From Paenalicyclobacillus macrosporangiidus (GTDB taxonomy: Bacteria; Bacillota; Bacilli; Alicyclobacillales; Alicyclobacillaceae), in NCBI RefSeq assembly GCF_900116805.1, contig NZ_FPBV01000001.1, forward strand, positions 310,001-374,000: a stretch of 64,000 nt of DNA, written 5' to 3'. The notes beneath the pieces were generated by a model, which was given only the letters and a program-made list of their open reading frames with translations, had not been told where the DNA came from and ran no database searches. The position numbers and the translations under genes were made by a program. This document shows, piece after piece, positions 29,035 to 38,860 of this stretch (its first letter is position 1; every line of letters begins with the position of its first letter).

Positions 29035-29050
29035 GGAGAGGAGAGAGACC

Positions 29051-29821
29051 GTGAACATTCTGGTGTGTCTGAAGCAGACGTTCGACACCGAGGAGCGCAT
29101 TGTGGTCGAAAACGGCCGCGTCAAAGAGGACGGCGTGAAATTCATCATCAACCCGTACGACGAATACGCCGTGGAGGAAGCGCTTCGCCTGAAGGAGGAG
29201 CACGGCGGCGAGGTGACGGTGGTGTCCGTGGGGCCCTCCCGCTTTGAGGAAGCCATCCGCACGGCCCTGGCGATGGGGGCGGACGAAGCCATCCTGGCCG
29301 ACGACCCGGCGCTGTTTGGCGACGAATACACGGTGGCCAAGGTGTTGGCCGCCATCATCCGGCAGCGGCCGTTTGACATCATCCTGGCCGGCAATCAGGC
29401 CGTCGACGACGGCTCCGGACAGGTGGCGGTACGCCTCGCGGAAGAGCTCGGGATCCCGCACATCTCCACGTTGACGAAGCTGGTGGTCGAGGGGAACCAG
29501 GTCACCGGGTACCGCGACGCGGAGGGGGACGTCGAGGTGGTGCAGGCGACGCTTCCGGTGTTGGTGACCGCGCAGCAGGGATTGAATGAACCCCGGTATC
29601 CGTCGCTCATCGGCATCCGCAAAGCCAGCAAGAAGCCCTTGACCCATGTCACGGCAGCGGACCTTGGCCTGAACCCGGAGGAGATCCGGCCGCGCACCAA
29701 GGTCGTGGACACGTTCCTGCCCAAGCCGAAACAGGCGGGCAAGATCCTGCAAGGGGACCTGCAGGAACAGGTCCGCGAGCTGGTTCAGTCGCTGCGCACG
29801 GTCGACAAGGTGATTGGCTGA
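29051..29821 (+). CDS. etfB: Electron transfer flavoprotein beta subunit
   Basis: Small subunit of the ETF that accepts electrons from acyl-CoA dehydrogenases. The 256-residue protein has the N-terminal MNILVCLKQTFDTEERIVVE, NPYDEYAVEEALRLKEEHGG, VTVVSVGPSRFEEAIRTALAMGADEAI (AMP/nucleotide site) and GNQAVDDGSGQVAVRLAEELG. The GTG at 29051 follows GAGGAGAGGAGAG. It is cotranscribed with fadR and etfA. Confidence 0.96.
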   Translation: MNILVCLKQTFDTEERIVVENGRVKEDGVKFIINPYDEYAVEEALRLKEEHGGEVTVVSVGPSRFEEAIRTALAMGADEAILADDPALFGDEYTVAKVLAAIIRQRPFDIILAGNQAVDDGSGQVAVRLAEELGIPHISTLTKLVVEGNQVTGYRDAEGDVEVVQATLPVLVTAQQGLNEPRYPSLIGIRKASKKPLTHVTAADLGLNPEEIRPRTKVVDTFLPKPKQAGKILQGDLQEQVRELVQSLRTVDKVIG

Positions 29822-29843
29822 GGACGACGGGAGGGACCGAGAG

Positions 29844-30821
<978 letters not shown>

Positions 30822-30829
30822 AACGGAGC

Positions 30830-30852
30830 AGGGCGGGGATGTCCCCCGCCCT
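30830..30852. terminator. GC hairpin between etfA and the convergent small gene
   Basis: AGGGCGGGG and CCCCGCCCT arms with a five-base loop, nine nt after the etfA stop. It has no T tract but could serve both converging transcripts. Confidence 0.5.
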
Positions 30853-30869
30853 GGTGCTCGCGTCGGCCG

Positions 30870-31004
30870 TCAGCGCAGCAGACTGGCCGCGACGGCGGCG
30901 AAGTACGACGTGTCCACCTTCGGAAACGGCGGTTGAGGGCGGAACGTCTCAATCGCCACGATGATGAGCGCGATGACGAATAAGGCCAGGAAAAACTTGC
31001 GCAT
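30870..31004 (-). CDS. 44-residue single-pass membrane microprotein
   Basis: ATG 31004 has AAAGGAGG nine nt upstream and encodes MRKFFLALFVIALIIVAIET plus 24 residues ending AAVAASLLR. A short basic start, one hydrophobic segment (residues 4-18), a Pro-rich bend (RPQPPFP) and a helical end make it a credible membrane microprotein. A promoter on the same strand (TTGTGT, 18 nt, TACAAT) supports expression. No family recognised. Confidence 0.7.
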   Translation of the reverse strand: MRKFFLALFVIALIIVAIETFRPQPPFPKVDTSYFAAVAASLLR

Positions 31005-31107
31005 CGTAAACGTCCTCCTTTGACGAGTCCAAGTTCACCGGACACCCGGGCACGGCGGACGCCGTGATGCGGCGCGCCCTGGGCGTTGTGCCGCAAACTC
31101 CCAATCC

Positions 31108-31137
31108 ATTGTAGCAGAGCGACCGTCTGGTACACAA
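31108..31137 (-). promoter_or_regulatory. Promoter of the 44-residue microprotein gene
   Basis: On the minus strand, TTGTGT (31137-31132), 18-nt spacer, TACAAT (31113-31108), about 100 nt upstream of the start codon. Confidence 0.55.
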
Positions 31138-31262
31138 AGCGGCGTCTCCGGCACCGCTTGAACCGGAGCCGCAACATGGTTACACTGGGGCTGTGAGAAT
31201 CCGGCAAAGCGCCCGATTCGCGCGACAACGTCCGGGATTCGGCAAAGGGGTCAGAGACTGAG

Positions 31263-31580
31263 GTGCATGCGTTCGATCCGCTGGATTGGATCCACCAATG
31301 GGATGATTTTGAGATGATGATGTACGCCCGCCACGATGTGGACGAGCCGGGGATCTTCATGCAAGTCTCCCGCCGCCTGCAGCGGGAAGGTGCTGAAGAG
31401 TGGGAGATTTTGTATGATCGCAAAATTGCCGACGTCCCGGAGGGCATTGCGGAGATGCCCGGCACCGACGCGTGGGAAGAACGGGTGCTGCGCCGCCATC
31501 TCACGGATCATCCGCAGTTGGTGAATGAAGAGAAGCAGCATTTGGCTGAATTCCTGGCCAATCGGGACGGCCGGGCGTAG
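31263..31580 (+). CDS. Hypothetical 105-residue protein
   Basis: Acidic protein starting at a GTG, with MHAFDPLDWIHQWDDFEMMM, a segment EEWEILYDRKIADVPEGIAE and a charged helical C-terminus (HPQLVNEEKQHLAEFLANRD). No membrane segment or known motif. A possible AAAGGGG lies about 12 nt upstream, longer than usual. It precedes the S9 peptidase gene by 116 nt; no functional link is evident. Confidence 0.55.
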   Translation: MHAFDPLDWIHQWDDFEMMMYARHDVDEPGIFMQVSRRLQREGAEEWEILYDRKIADVPEGIAEMPGTDAWEERVLRRHLTDHPQLVNEEKQHLAEFLANRDGRA

Positions 31581-31696
31581 GCGTCCGACCGGGCCCGCAT
31601 CTGCCGATTCAGCCGAACCGGGCCGGGGTTCCGCTCGCCGAGCGGGCCCCTCCTGTATCCTGGGCCGCCGGCCCTGTTGGACTGGGAGCGTGAACG

Positions 31697-33802
31697 ATGA
31701 GCAAACGCAGAATCACCGCGCAGGACGTGCAGAAGTTTGAATGGCCAGGCAATCCGGTGTTCTCTCCCGACGGGCGTTGGGTGGTGTATGAACGGACCGT
31801 CGCCAACGTGAAGGACGACGATTACGAGACGCACCTGGTGCTGGCGGCCGCCGACGGATCGACCTCCCGCACCCTGACGCACGCGGGCAAGCGGAACTGG
31901 GGAGCGGTGTGGTCCCCGGATGGGAAGACGCTGGCGTTCCTGTCCAATCGCTCGTTTGGCACGCAGGTCTGGCTGCTGCCGATGGAGGGTGGAGAGGCGC
32001 GCCGCCTGACCCGTTTCCGCCGCGGCATCCACGCGCTGACATGGGCTCCGGATGGCAGCCGCCTGTACGGGCTGGTGCCGGTGCCGAAGGAGGGCAGCGT
32101 GGAGCTGTACGACGAGGGGCTTTCGGACAAGGAAGCCAAGGAGCAGGCCGACAAAGACCGCGAAGAGTGGGAACAGAATCCGAAGCGCTACGACTGGCTC
32201 TATTACAAACGCGACGGCGGGGGCCTCACGCGCGGGTTCAAGAATCAACTGGTGGCCGTCGACGTGGCGACGGGCGAGGTGCAGCAGTTGACGAGCGGGC
32301 CGTACGACGTCGGAGAACCGGCCGTGTCCCCTGACGGGAAGTACATCGCGTTTCCCTCCAATCGCGCGGCCAATCCCGAGCTGGAGTACCGCTCGGACCT
32401 CTACCGGGTGCCGGCCACCGGCGGCGAGCTGGAGCTCCTGTGCAATGATGCCATCGTGTATCAGTTGGCGTACTCCCCGGACGGCAAGTCCATCGCCTTT
32501 TTCGGTCATCGCAACGAATACTGGTTTGCCACCCACACGCGCCTCTTCCTGGTGCCGAGCGAAGGCGGCGCGTCGGTGGACCTGTGCACCGACTTCCCGG
32601 ACACGCTGGGGGACGATTGCGTGTCCGACATGCGCAGCCATGAGCACACCCCGGGTCCGCTGTGGTCGAAGGACGGCCGGTTCATCTACGCCCTCAGCAC
32701 GCGCGAGGGCCGCTGCGAGGTGGTCCGTTTCACCCTGAACGGCACGACGGCGACGGGTGAGGTGGTCATCGGCGGTGACCGCGAGGTGTACGGACTGTCG
32801 TACGACGGCGGAACGCGCTTCGCCATCGCCTACGCGACGCCGGTGCATCCGGGCCGGGTGGCGACGGTGGACATCGCGGGCCAGCCGGTGCGGTCGCGGC
32901 CGCCGCGGGCGGTGACGGAGCCGATGAGCGCGGAGCGGGTGGCACCGTTCCCAAACGGCGAAGTGCGTCTCGATACGTGCAACGACGCGCTGTTGGCCGA
33001 GGTCGAGGTGGTGGAGCCGGAGGTGTTCTTCTACACGTCCGAGGACGGCTGGCAGGTGCAGGGGTTTGTCCTCAAGCCGGTCGGCTTCGAAGCGGGGAAG
33101 AAGTATCCGGTGATCCTCGAGATCCACGGCGGGCCGCACGCCATGTATGCCTACTCGTTCTTCCACGAGATGCAGTGGTTTGCGGCAGAAGGGTATGCGG
33201 TGGTGTACGTGAATCCGCGCGGCAGTTCGGGATACGGGCAGGAATTCGTCAACGCGGTGCGCCACCACTACGGGGAGAAGGACGCGGCCGACATCCTGAA
33301 CGGGCTCGACGCGGCGCTGGAGAAGTTCGACTTCCTGGATGGCGATCGCGTGGCCGTCACGGGCGGCAGCTACGGCGGGTTCATGACCAACTGGCTGGTG
33401 GGCCACACGGACCGGTTCTTCGCCGCCGTCTCGCAGCGGTCCATCTCCAACTGGATTTCGTTCTACGGCGTGTCCGACATCGGGCCGCGCTTCACGGAGA
33501 CCGAGGTGGGCGGCGACGTCCTGCATGACTTCGAGAAGTTGTGGAAGGCCTCGCCGCTGGCGTACGCGGAGCATGTGAAGACGCCGCTGTTGCTGAAGCA
33601 CGGGGAGAACGATCTCCGCTGTCCCATCGAGCAGGCGGAGCAGTTCTACACGGCCATCAAGCGCAACGGCGGCGAGGTGGAGCTTCTCCGCGTGCCAAAC
33701 GCCAGCCATGACCTGTCGCGCACCGGCAAGCCGAAGCTGCGGGTCGCGCGTCTGGAAGCGATGTTCCGCTTCATTCACGACCGCCTGCCGAACCGGGATT
33801 GA
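31697..33802 (+). CDS. S9-family peptidase, acylaminoacyl-peptidase/DPP-like
   Basis: Serine peptidase of 701 residues. The N-terminal half is a beta-propeller with repeated PDGxxVxY-type blades (NPVFSPDGRWVVYER, VSPDGKYIAFPSN, YSPDGKSIAFFG). The C-terminal hydrolase domain has Ser558 in TGGSYGGFMTNWL, Asp in LLKHGENDLRCPIEQ and His in VPNASHDLSRTG. It should act on small peptides, possibly N-acylated; no signal peptide. It is the second S9 enzyme in the window, of a different subfamily from the prolyl oligopeptidase. Confidence 0.93.
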   Translation: MSKRRITAQDVQKFEWPGNPVFSPDGRWVVYERTVANVKDDDYETHLVLAAADGSTSRTLTHAGKRNWGAVWSPDGKTLAFLSNRSFGTQVWLLPMEGGEARRLTRFRRGIHALTWAPDGSRLYGLVPVPKEGSVELYDEGLSDKEAKEQADKDREEWEQNPKRYDWLYYKRDGGGLTRGFKNQLVAVDVATGEVQQLTSGPYDVGEPAVSPDGKYIAFPSNRAANPELEYRSDLYRVPATGGELELLCNDAIVYQLAYSPDGKSIAFFGHRNEYWFATHTRLFLVPSEGGASVDLCTDFPDTLGDDCVSDMRSHEHTPGPLWSKDGRFIYALSTREGRCEVVRFTLNGTTATGEVVIGGDREVYGLSYDGGTRFAIAYATPVHPGRVATVDIAGQPVRSRPPRAVTEPMSAERVAPFPNGEVRLDTCNDALLAEVEVVEPEVFFYTSEDGWQVQGFVLKPVGFEAGKKYPVILEIHGGPHAMYAYSFFHEMQWFAAEGYAVVYVNPRGSSGYGQEFVNAVRHHYGEKDAADILNGLDAALEKFDFLDGDRVAVTGGSYGGFMTNWLVGHTDRFFAAVSQRSISNWISFYGVSDIGPRFTETEVGGDVLHDFEKLWKASPLAYAEHVKTPLLLKHGENDLRCPIEQAEQFYTAIKRNGGEVELLRVPNASHDLSRTGKPKLRVARLEAMFRFIHDRLPNRD

Positions 33803-33819
33803 TCCCGGTCCGGCAGGGC
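33783..33819. terminator. Hairpin spanning the peptidase stop codon
   Basis: ACCGGGAT (33792-33799) pairs with ATCCCGGT (33802-33809) with outer GCCTGCCG/CGGCAGGGC arms. The TGA stop of the S9 peptidase lies in its loop region. No T tract; it separates two convergent genes. Confidence 0.45.
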
Positions 33820-33885
33820 GGCGTCCGCGACGGGACACAGCGGCGGACCGGCTGCCGTGCGAGGCGGACGGGGGATGGCCGCTCG

Positions 33886-35475
33886 TCAGTCGCTTCGTTC
33901 CCTCGACACGTGCGGCGGCATGCTGGCATACCCCATCCATCCGCCGCTGGTCCCCGCCCCGTCCGCGAGCTTCACCCCGCTCGCACTTCCATCCCCCGGC
34001 GAACCTGCACCCGGGCCCGTGCTGCCGGAGCCGCTCATGCCGTCTGTCTGGATGCCGGCGCTGTGGGCCTCGGCCAAGGTACGCGGCACCCCCTCCGAGA
34101 GGTGGTCGACGTCGAGGGCGTGGCGCAGCGCAGCCTCGTCGATGCCGAGGGCCAAGCCCGCTTCCAGCAGGCTCGTATCGTGGGCCAGCGCATGTTTCAC
34201 CACCTTCGCCGCCGTGTCGTAGCCGACCACCGTGTTGAGCGCGGTCGCCAGCGACAGCGAGCGTTCCGCATAGGCGCGGCAGCGGGCGGCGTCGGCGGTG
34301 ATGCCCTGCACGCAACGGTCCGTGAATACCGTGACGGCGTTGGTCAGGATCTCGATTTCATGCAACAGGTTCGCCGCCATCACGGGCATCATCACGTTGA
34401 GCTCCAACTGGCCGGCGCCTCCCGCCTGGGCGATGGTGGTGTCGCACCCCTGCACCTGGAAGGCGACCATGTTTAGCATCTCCGCCATCACCGGATTCAC
34501 CTTGCCGGGCATGATGGACGACCCGGGCTGAACCGCCGGCAGGGTGATCTCCGCGAGTCCGGTGCGGGGCCCGGAGGATAGCAGCCGCAGGTCGTTGGCG
34601 ATCCGCTGCAGGGCCAGGGCGAGGTTGCGCAGCGCCGCGCTGACCCACACCGCCTCGTCCGGGTTCTGGTTGAACGTGAAGGGATTCTCCGGCAGCCGGA
34701 AGGAGAGGCCGGTGTATTCCGCCACGAACTGCACCGCCAGCTCGGGGAACCCGGGTGGCGTGTTGATGCCCGTCCCCACCGCGTTTCCCCCGAAACCGAT
34801 GGCCAGGAGGTCCCCCGCCGCCTGCTCCACCCAGCGCCGGTGGCGCGCCACGTTGTCCGCCCAAGCGGCGAACTCGTCCCCGAGGCGCATCGGCACCGCA
34901 TCCTGCAGATGGGTGCGGCCCGATTTGACGATCCCGCGAAACGCCATCGCCTTGTCGCGCAGCGCCTGTTCCAACCGGGCGAGGGCCGGATCCAGCCCGT
35001 GGGCGAGCCGTTCCATCGCCGCGATGTTCATGGCGACGTGGATGGTGTCGTTGGTCGACTGGGACTTGTTGACGTCGTCGTTCGGATGCACTCGTCCCGT
35101 GTCTCCCCGCGCGCCGCCCAGCAACTCGGCGGCCCGGGCGGCAATCACCTCGTTGGCGTTCATGTTCTGCGACGTGCCCGCGCCGGCCTGGTAGACGTCG
35201 ACGCGGAACCATTCGTCCAAGTCTCCGCGGATCACCTCTTCCGCCGCCATGCAGATGGCGTTGGCTTTCTGCGGGTCCATGGCACCGAGGGCCTGGTGCG
35301 CACGGGCGGAGGCCCACTTGATGATGCCCTGCGCGCGGATAAACGCGCGCGGCAGCCGCAGTCCGCTGATGGGGAAATTCTCCATCGCGCGTACCGTCTG
35401 CGCGCCGTAATACGCGTCCGCCGGAACTTCGAGTTCTCCCAAGGAATCGCGCACGATGCGTGTCTGCAACCGCAT
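33886..35475 (-). CDS. aspA: Aspartate ammonia-lyase (aspartase/fumarase superfamily)
   Basis: Lyase of 529 residues. Conserved regions are VDVYQAGAGTSQNMNANEVI, HPNDDVNKSQSTNDT, GRTHLQDAVPMRLG, GTGINTPPGFPELA and the superfamily signature GSSIMPGKVNPV. VDVYQxGAGTSxNMN and GTGINTPPGF favour aspartase over class II fumarase, though some fumarases share them. The core ends near residue 470; about 55 more residues are a Gly/Ser/Pro-rich tail absent from usual family members. Divergent from copZ. Confidence 0.82.
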   Translation of the reverse strand: MRLQTRIVRDSLGELEVPADAYYGAQTVRAMENFPISGLRLPRAFIRAQGIIKWASARAHQALGAMDPQKANAICMAAEEVIRGDLDEWFRVDVYQAGAGTSQNMNANEVIAARAAELLGGARGDTGRVHPNDDVNKSQSTNDTIHVAMNIAAMERLAHGLDPALARLEQALRDKAMAFRGIVKSGRTHLQDAVPMRLGDEFAAWADNVARHRRWVEQAAGDLLAIGFGGNAVGTGINTPPGFPELAVQFVAEYTGLSFRLPENPFTFNQNPDEAVWVSAALRNLALALQRIANDLRLLSSGPRTGLAEITLPAVQPGSSIMPGKVNPVMAEMLNMVAFQVQGCDTTIAQAGGAGQLELNVMMPVMAANLLHEIEILTNAVTVFTDRCVQGITADAARCRAYAERSLSLATALNTVVGYDTAAKVVKHALAHDTSLLEAGLALGIDEAALRHALDVDHLSEGVPRTLAEAHSAGIQTDGMSGSGSTGPGAGSPGDGSASGVKLADGAGTSGGWMGYASMPPHVSRERSD

Positions 35476-35724
35476 GGCCTCCCTCCATCCGGCGCCGCCT
35501 CAGGACAGGCCCGAATGGGGCCCGTTTCAGCCCGGGCGAGGCGGACGATGGTACATGGGATTGAAATGGATGGCTGTTTTTAGTATATCCTCGAATGATT
35601 GCCATCACCCGTCCTCTCGTCCAGACACAAAGATGCCTCGGTGCGGTACAATGACATCAATCGGCACACCTCGCCGCAGGGCGGGAAGCCGCAAGGCGGG
35701 GTGGAAAGGTGGGAGATGCGGCGC

Positions 35725-35946
35725 ATGGCCGATCAGGTGTTTTACGTGACGGGCATGTCATGTGCGCACTGCAAACAGGCCGTGGAGTCGGCCCTGATGG
35801 ACTTGCCCGGCGTCTTGCGGGCGGAGGCGGATGTGCAGACCGGACGTGTGGTCGTGGCAGTCGGGGAGCCGGTGGATCCCCAGCTCATCCGCCTGGCTGT
35901 CGAGGAGGCGGGGTACACGTTGGCGGAGTCCGGGCCAGTTCGTTAA
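35725..35946 (+). CDS. copZ: Copper chaperone CopZ-like (heavy-metal-associated domain)
   Basis: A 73-residue HMA protein with the metal site MSCAHCKQAVESAL (Cys13, Cys16) and the beta-alpha-beta pattern ending EEAGYTLAES. It should carry Cu(I) to a P-type ATPase, which is not in the window. ATG 35725 lies 9 nt after GGGAG; ATG 35716 is an in-frame alternative. A small four-His membrane protein follows 21 nt later. Confidence 0.88.
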   Translation: MADQVFYVTGMSCAHCKQAVESALMDLPGVLRAEADVQTGRVVVAVGEPVDPQLIRLAVEEAGYTLAESGPVR

Positions 35947-35967
35947 GATGGGACAGGAGTGTGAACG

Positions 35968-36291
35968 ATGATCTGGATTCACGAGGCGCTGGGCATCGTC
36001 ACGCTGGTGGCTGCGCTGGTGGTGTGCGTGTGGGCGTGGCTGCGGGCAGCGGCGGGGATGCAGGCGAAGCTTCCGTCCAAAGTGTTGATTGGGCTCATCG
36101 ATCTCCAGATTTTACTCGGCATCATCACATGGGTCCTGCATCGCGTGTGGAGTTTGCATCCGCTGTTCGGCATCGCGGCGGCCGCCGTGGCCCACATCTG
36201 GGTGAAGGACAAGCGGTCGCGCGCGGCGCAGGCGTGGGGTGCCACGGCCGTGCTGGTCCTGTTGGCGGTCGGCGTGCTCGCAGGCCGGTAA
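35968..36291 (+). CDS. Small four-helix membrane protein with conserved-looking histidines
   Basis: A 107-residue protein with four predicted membrane segments (about residues 8-25, 41-57, 66-80, 90-105). His5, His58, His64 and His76 lie at membrane boundaries, which would allow heme or copper ligation. CAGGAG precedes the ATG. Position right after copZ suggests a copper or respiratory link; family not recognised. Confidence 0.7.
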   Translation: MIWIHEALGIVTLVAALVVCVWAWLRAAAGMQAKLPSKVLIGLIDLQILLGIITWVLHRVWSLHPLFGIAAAAVAHIWVKDKRSRAAQAWGATAVLVLLAVGVLAGR

Positions 36292-36396
36292 CAGCATGTA
36301 CGTCGGTCGATCACGGTACTGCGCGGGGGTTTCACGAAGCGGCCTGCGCAGCACAAGCGGAGTGAAACGTCCACGTCATTGAAGGGGTTTGGTCCA

Positions 36397-37281
36397 TTGC
36401 TGTCAGAACATCTCATCCAGTGTTTGGCGACCGCCGCCGAGGCGGCGCTGGAAGCGGGCGACTACTTCCGCTCCCGAGTCGATTCCATCCAAGACGTCAA
36501 GGCGAAATCCTCCCCGAACGACCTGGTGACGGATGTGGATCCCGCCTGTGAGGCGATGATCCGGCGCCGCATTGCGGAGCGCTTCCCGGATCACGACGTG
36601 TTCGGGGAGGAGACCACCGCCCCCGGCGCCGCCGCGTCAGCCGCCGCCGCTGAGCAGGTGTGGAACAAGCCGCACCTGTGGATCGTCGATCCCATCGACG
36701 GCACCACCAACTTCGTCCACCACCTGCCATTGTCCGTGGTCTCGGTGGCCTATGCCGCGGGCGGCGAGCTTCAGGTCGGCGTGGTGTACGACCCGTACCA
36801 CCGCGAGGTCTTCTACGCGGTGCGGGGCGTCGGGGCCTACCTGGCCGGGGCCGGAGCGATGCGCGGGTGGCTCGGCGCACCGTCGGCGGAGGGGCTCCCG
36901 GTGGGCGTGCGGCTGGAGGCCTCCCGCGTCGAGCATCTCAAGCGGGCGGTGGTCGCGTCCGGTTTTCCGACGCGATCGCGGACGTACGAACAGACCACCG
37001 CCAACACCGCCAGGCTCTTCGGCCGCGTGAAGAGCATCCGGGCGCTCGGCAGCGCAGCCCTGCACCTGGCGTACGTGGCGGCCGGGCGCATCGACGGCTT
37101 CTTCGAGTACGACCTCAACGCCTGGGACGTGGCGGCGGGGGCACTGTTGGTGCGGGAAGCCGGGGGCTGCGTCGGGGAGATTGGGGGCGGGCCGTATCAC
37201 CTGCGCGTCCGCGACATCGCCGCAGGTGGCACGCCCGCTCTGTTCCAGGCGATGGACGGCGCGATCCGGGGGGAGGCGTGA
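36397..37281 (+). CDS. Inositol-monophosphatase-family phosphatase
   Basis: Mg-dependent phosphatase of 294 residues. Metal-site motifs: DLVTDVDPACEAMIRRRI, GEETTAP, WIVDPIDGTTNFVHHLPL and the C-terminal AWDVAAGALLVREAGG. Members dephosphorylate inositol phosphate, fructose bisphosphate or PAP; the substrate is unresolved. TTG 36397 has AAGGGG nine nt upstream; an in-frame TTG at 36379 precedes that site. pncB follows after 5 nt. Confidence 0.9.
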   Translation: MLSEHLIQCLATAAEAALEAGDYFRSRVDSIQDVKAKSSPNDLVTDVDPACEAMIRRRIAERFPDHDVFGEETTAPGAAASAAAAEQVWNKPHLWIVDPIDGTTNFVHHLPLSVVSVAYAAGGELQVGVVYDPYHREVFYAVRGVGAYLAGAGAMRGWLGAPSAEGLPVGVRLEASRVEHLKRAVVASGFPTRSRTYEQTTANTARLFGRVKSIRALGSAALHLAYVAAGRIDGFFEYDLNAWDVAAGALLVREAGGCVGEIGGGPYHLRVRDIAAGGTPALFQAMDGAIRGEA

Positions 37282-37286
37282 GACTC

Positions 37287-38822
37287 ATGAGCGGAACGGA
37301 AGAGACCCGCTGGCCGGACGCGGAGCAGCATGAGCGTGCCCTGGCGCGCATCGAGGCCATCTCGCGGTTGCCGGTGTACCGGGACAGGCCGGTCTCCTTG
37401 TTGACCGACCTGTACGAGCTGACGATGATGTACGGACATTTCCAGGCCGGACGGCACCGGCAGCGGGTGGTGTTCGATCTCTACTACCGGACCAATCCCA
37501 GCGGCAACGGCTACGTGATTGCCGCCGGGTTGGAGCAGGTGGTCTGGTATCTGCACAACCTGCGGTTCACGGACGCGGACATCGCGTATCTGCGCAGTCT
37601 TCGCCTGTTCTCCGAGCCGTTCCTCGAGTACCTGCGCACGTTTCGGTTCACGGGCGACCTGTATGCCGTACCGGAGGGGACCATCGTGTTTCCCAACGAG
37701 CCCCTGCTGCGCCTCGAGGGCCCGATTGACGAGCTGCAACTGGTGGAGTCCGCCCTGATGACGTTCATCAACCATCAGAGCTTGATTGCGACCAAGGCCC
37801 AGCGCATCGTCGACGCGGCGGCCACGGCGCAGGGCGCGCGGGCGCCCGTCATCGAGATGGGGCTGCGGCGGGCGCAGAACATGGACGCCTCCGTGTTCGG
37901 CGCGCGCGCGGCTTTCATCGGCGGCTGCGTCGGCACCAGCAACGTGCTGGCCGGCCAGAGCTTCGGGATCCCCGTCTCAGGCACCATGGGGCACAGCTGG
38001 GTACAGAGCTTTCCATCGGAACTGGAGGCGTTTCGCGCGTACGCGAACGCGTTCCCGGACGACACGGTGCTGTTGGTCGACACCTACGATGTCCTGCGCA
38101 GCGGCGTGCCCAACGCCATTCAGGTCGGCCGGGAGCTGGCCGCCAGCGGCCGGCGCCTGAAGGCCATCCGCATCGACAGCGGCGACATCGCCTACCTGTC
38201 CAAGCAGGCGCGGCGGATGCTGGACGAGGCGGGGCTGCACGACGTCGGGATCATCGCGTCGTCCGACCTGAACGAGTGGACCATCCGCGACCTCATCGTC
38301 CAGGGCGCGCGCATCAATGCCTGGGGGGTCGGCACCAGCCTCATCACCAGCTACGATCATCCGGCGCTCGGAGCGGTGTACAAGCTGGCGGCGCAGGAGG
38401 AAGGCGGCGTGCTCCGGCCGCGCATCAAGATCTCCGAGAACGCCAACAAGATCACCAACCCGGGCAAGAAAAAGGTGTTACGATTTTATGTGAACGGGCG
38501 TGCATCGGCCGACCTCATCGCGCTCGACGACGAGTCGTTCAACCCGTCAGAGCCGCTGGAGTTGTTCGATCCCGTTCACACCTACAAGCGCAAGGTGATC
38601 CAGGGGTTTGAGATGGAGGCGCTGCTGCAACCCGTCTACATCGGCGGGCGGCTGGTGTACGAACTGCCGGACCTGCGGCAGATCCGCCGCCACGTGGAAG
38701 CCGGACTGGCGCGGTTCGCGCCGGAGATCCTGCGCCACGTCAATCCGCACATCTACCATGTGGACCTGTCGCAGCGGCTGTGGGATCTCAAGCAGCGGTT
38801 GCTGCACGAGTGGCGGCCGTGA
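37287..38822 (+). CDS. pncB: Nicotinate phosphoribosyltransferase
   Basis: Makes nicotinate mononucleotide from nicotinate and PRPP in NAD salvage; 511 residues. Characteristic: SLLTDLYELTMMYGHFQAG, VFDLYYRTNPSGNGYVIAAG, EMGLRRAQNMDASVFGARAA, VSGTMGHSWVQSF, IRIDSGDIAYLSKQARRML and NAWGVGTSLITS. GGGGAGG lies before the ATG. Tightly packed behind the IMPase gene, 38 nt before ispH. Confidence 0.95.
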   Translation: MSGTEETRWPDAEQHERALARIEAISRLPVYRDRPVSLLTDLYELTMMYGHFQAGRHRQRVVFDLYYRTNPSGNGYVIAAGLEQVVWYLHNLRFTDADIAYLRSLRLFSEPFLEYLRTFRFTGDLYAVPEGTIVFPNEPLLRLEGPIDELQLVESALMTFINHQSLIATKAQRIVDAAATAQGARAPVIEMGLRRAQNMDASVFGARAAFIGGCVGTSNVLAGQSFGIPVSGTMGHSWVQSFPSELEAFRAYANAFPDDTVLLVDTYDVLRSGVPNAIQVGRELAASGRRLKAIRIDSGDIAYLSKQARRMLDEAGLHDVGIIASSDLNEWTIRDLIVQGARINAWGVGTSLITSYDHPALGAVYKLAAQEEGGVLRPRIKISENANKITNPGKKKVLRFYVNGRASADLIALDDESFNPSEPLELFDPVHTYKRKVIQGFEMEALLQPVYIGGRLVYELPDLRQIRRHVEAGLARFAPEILRHVNPHIYHVDLSQRLWDLKQRLLHEWRP

Positions 38823-38860
38823 GACGGCCGGGATTGCCTGCCGCGAAATGAGGGAAAGCC

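Noticed and set aside
31508-34315. 935-codon minus-strand frame opposite the S9 peptidase
   Set aside because: Shadow frame without motifs; the catalytic triad of the plus-strand gene is intact.
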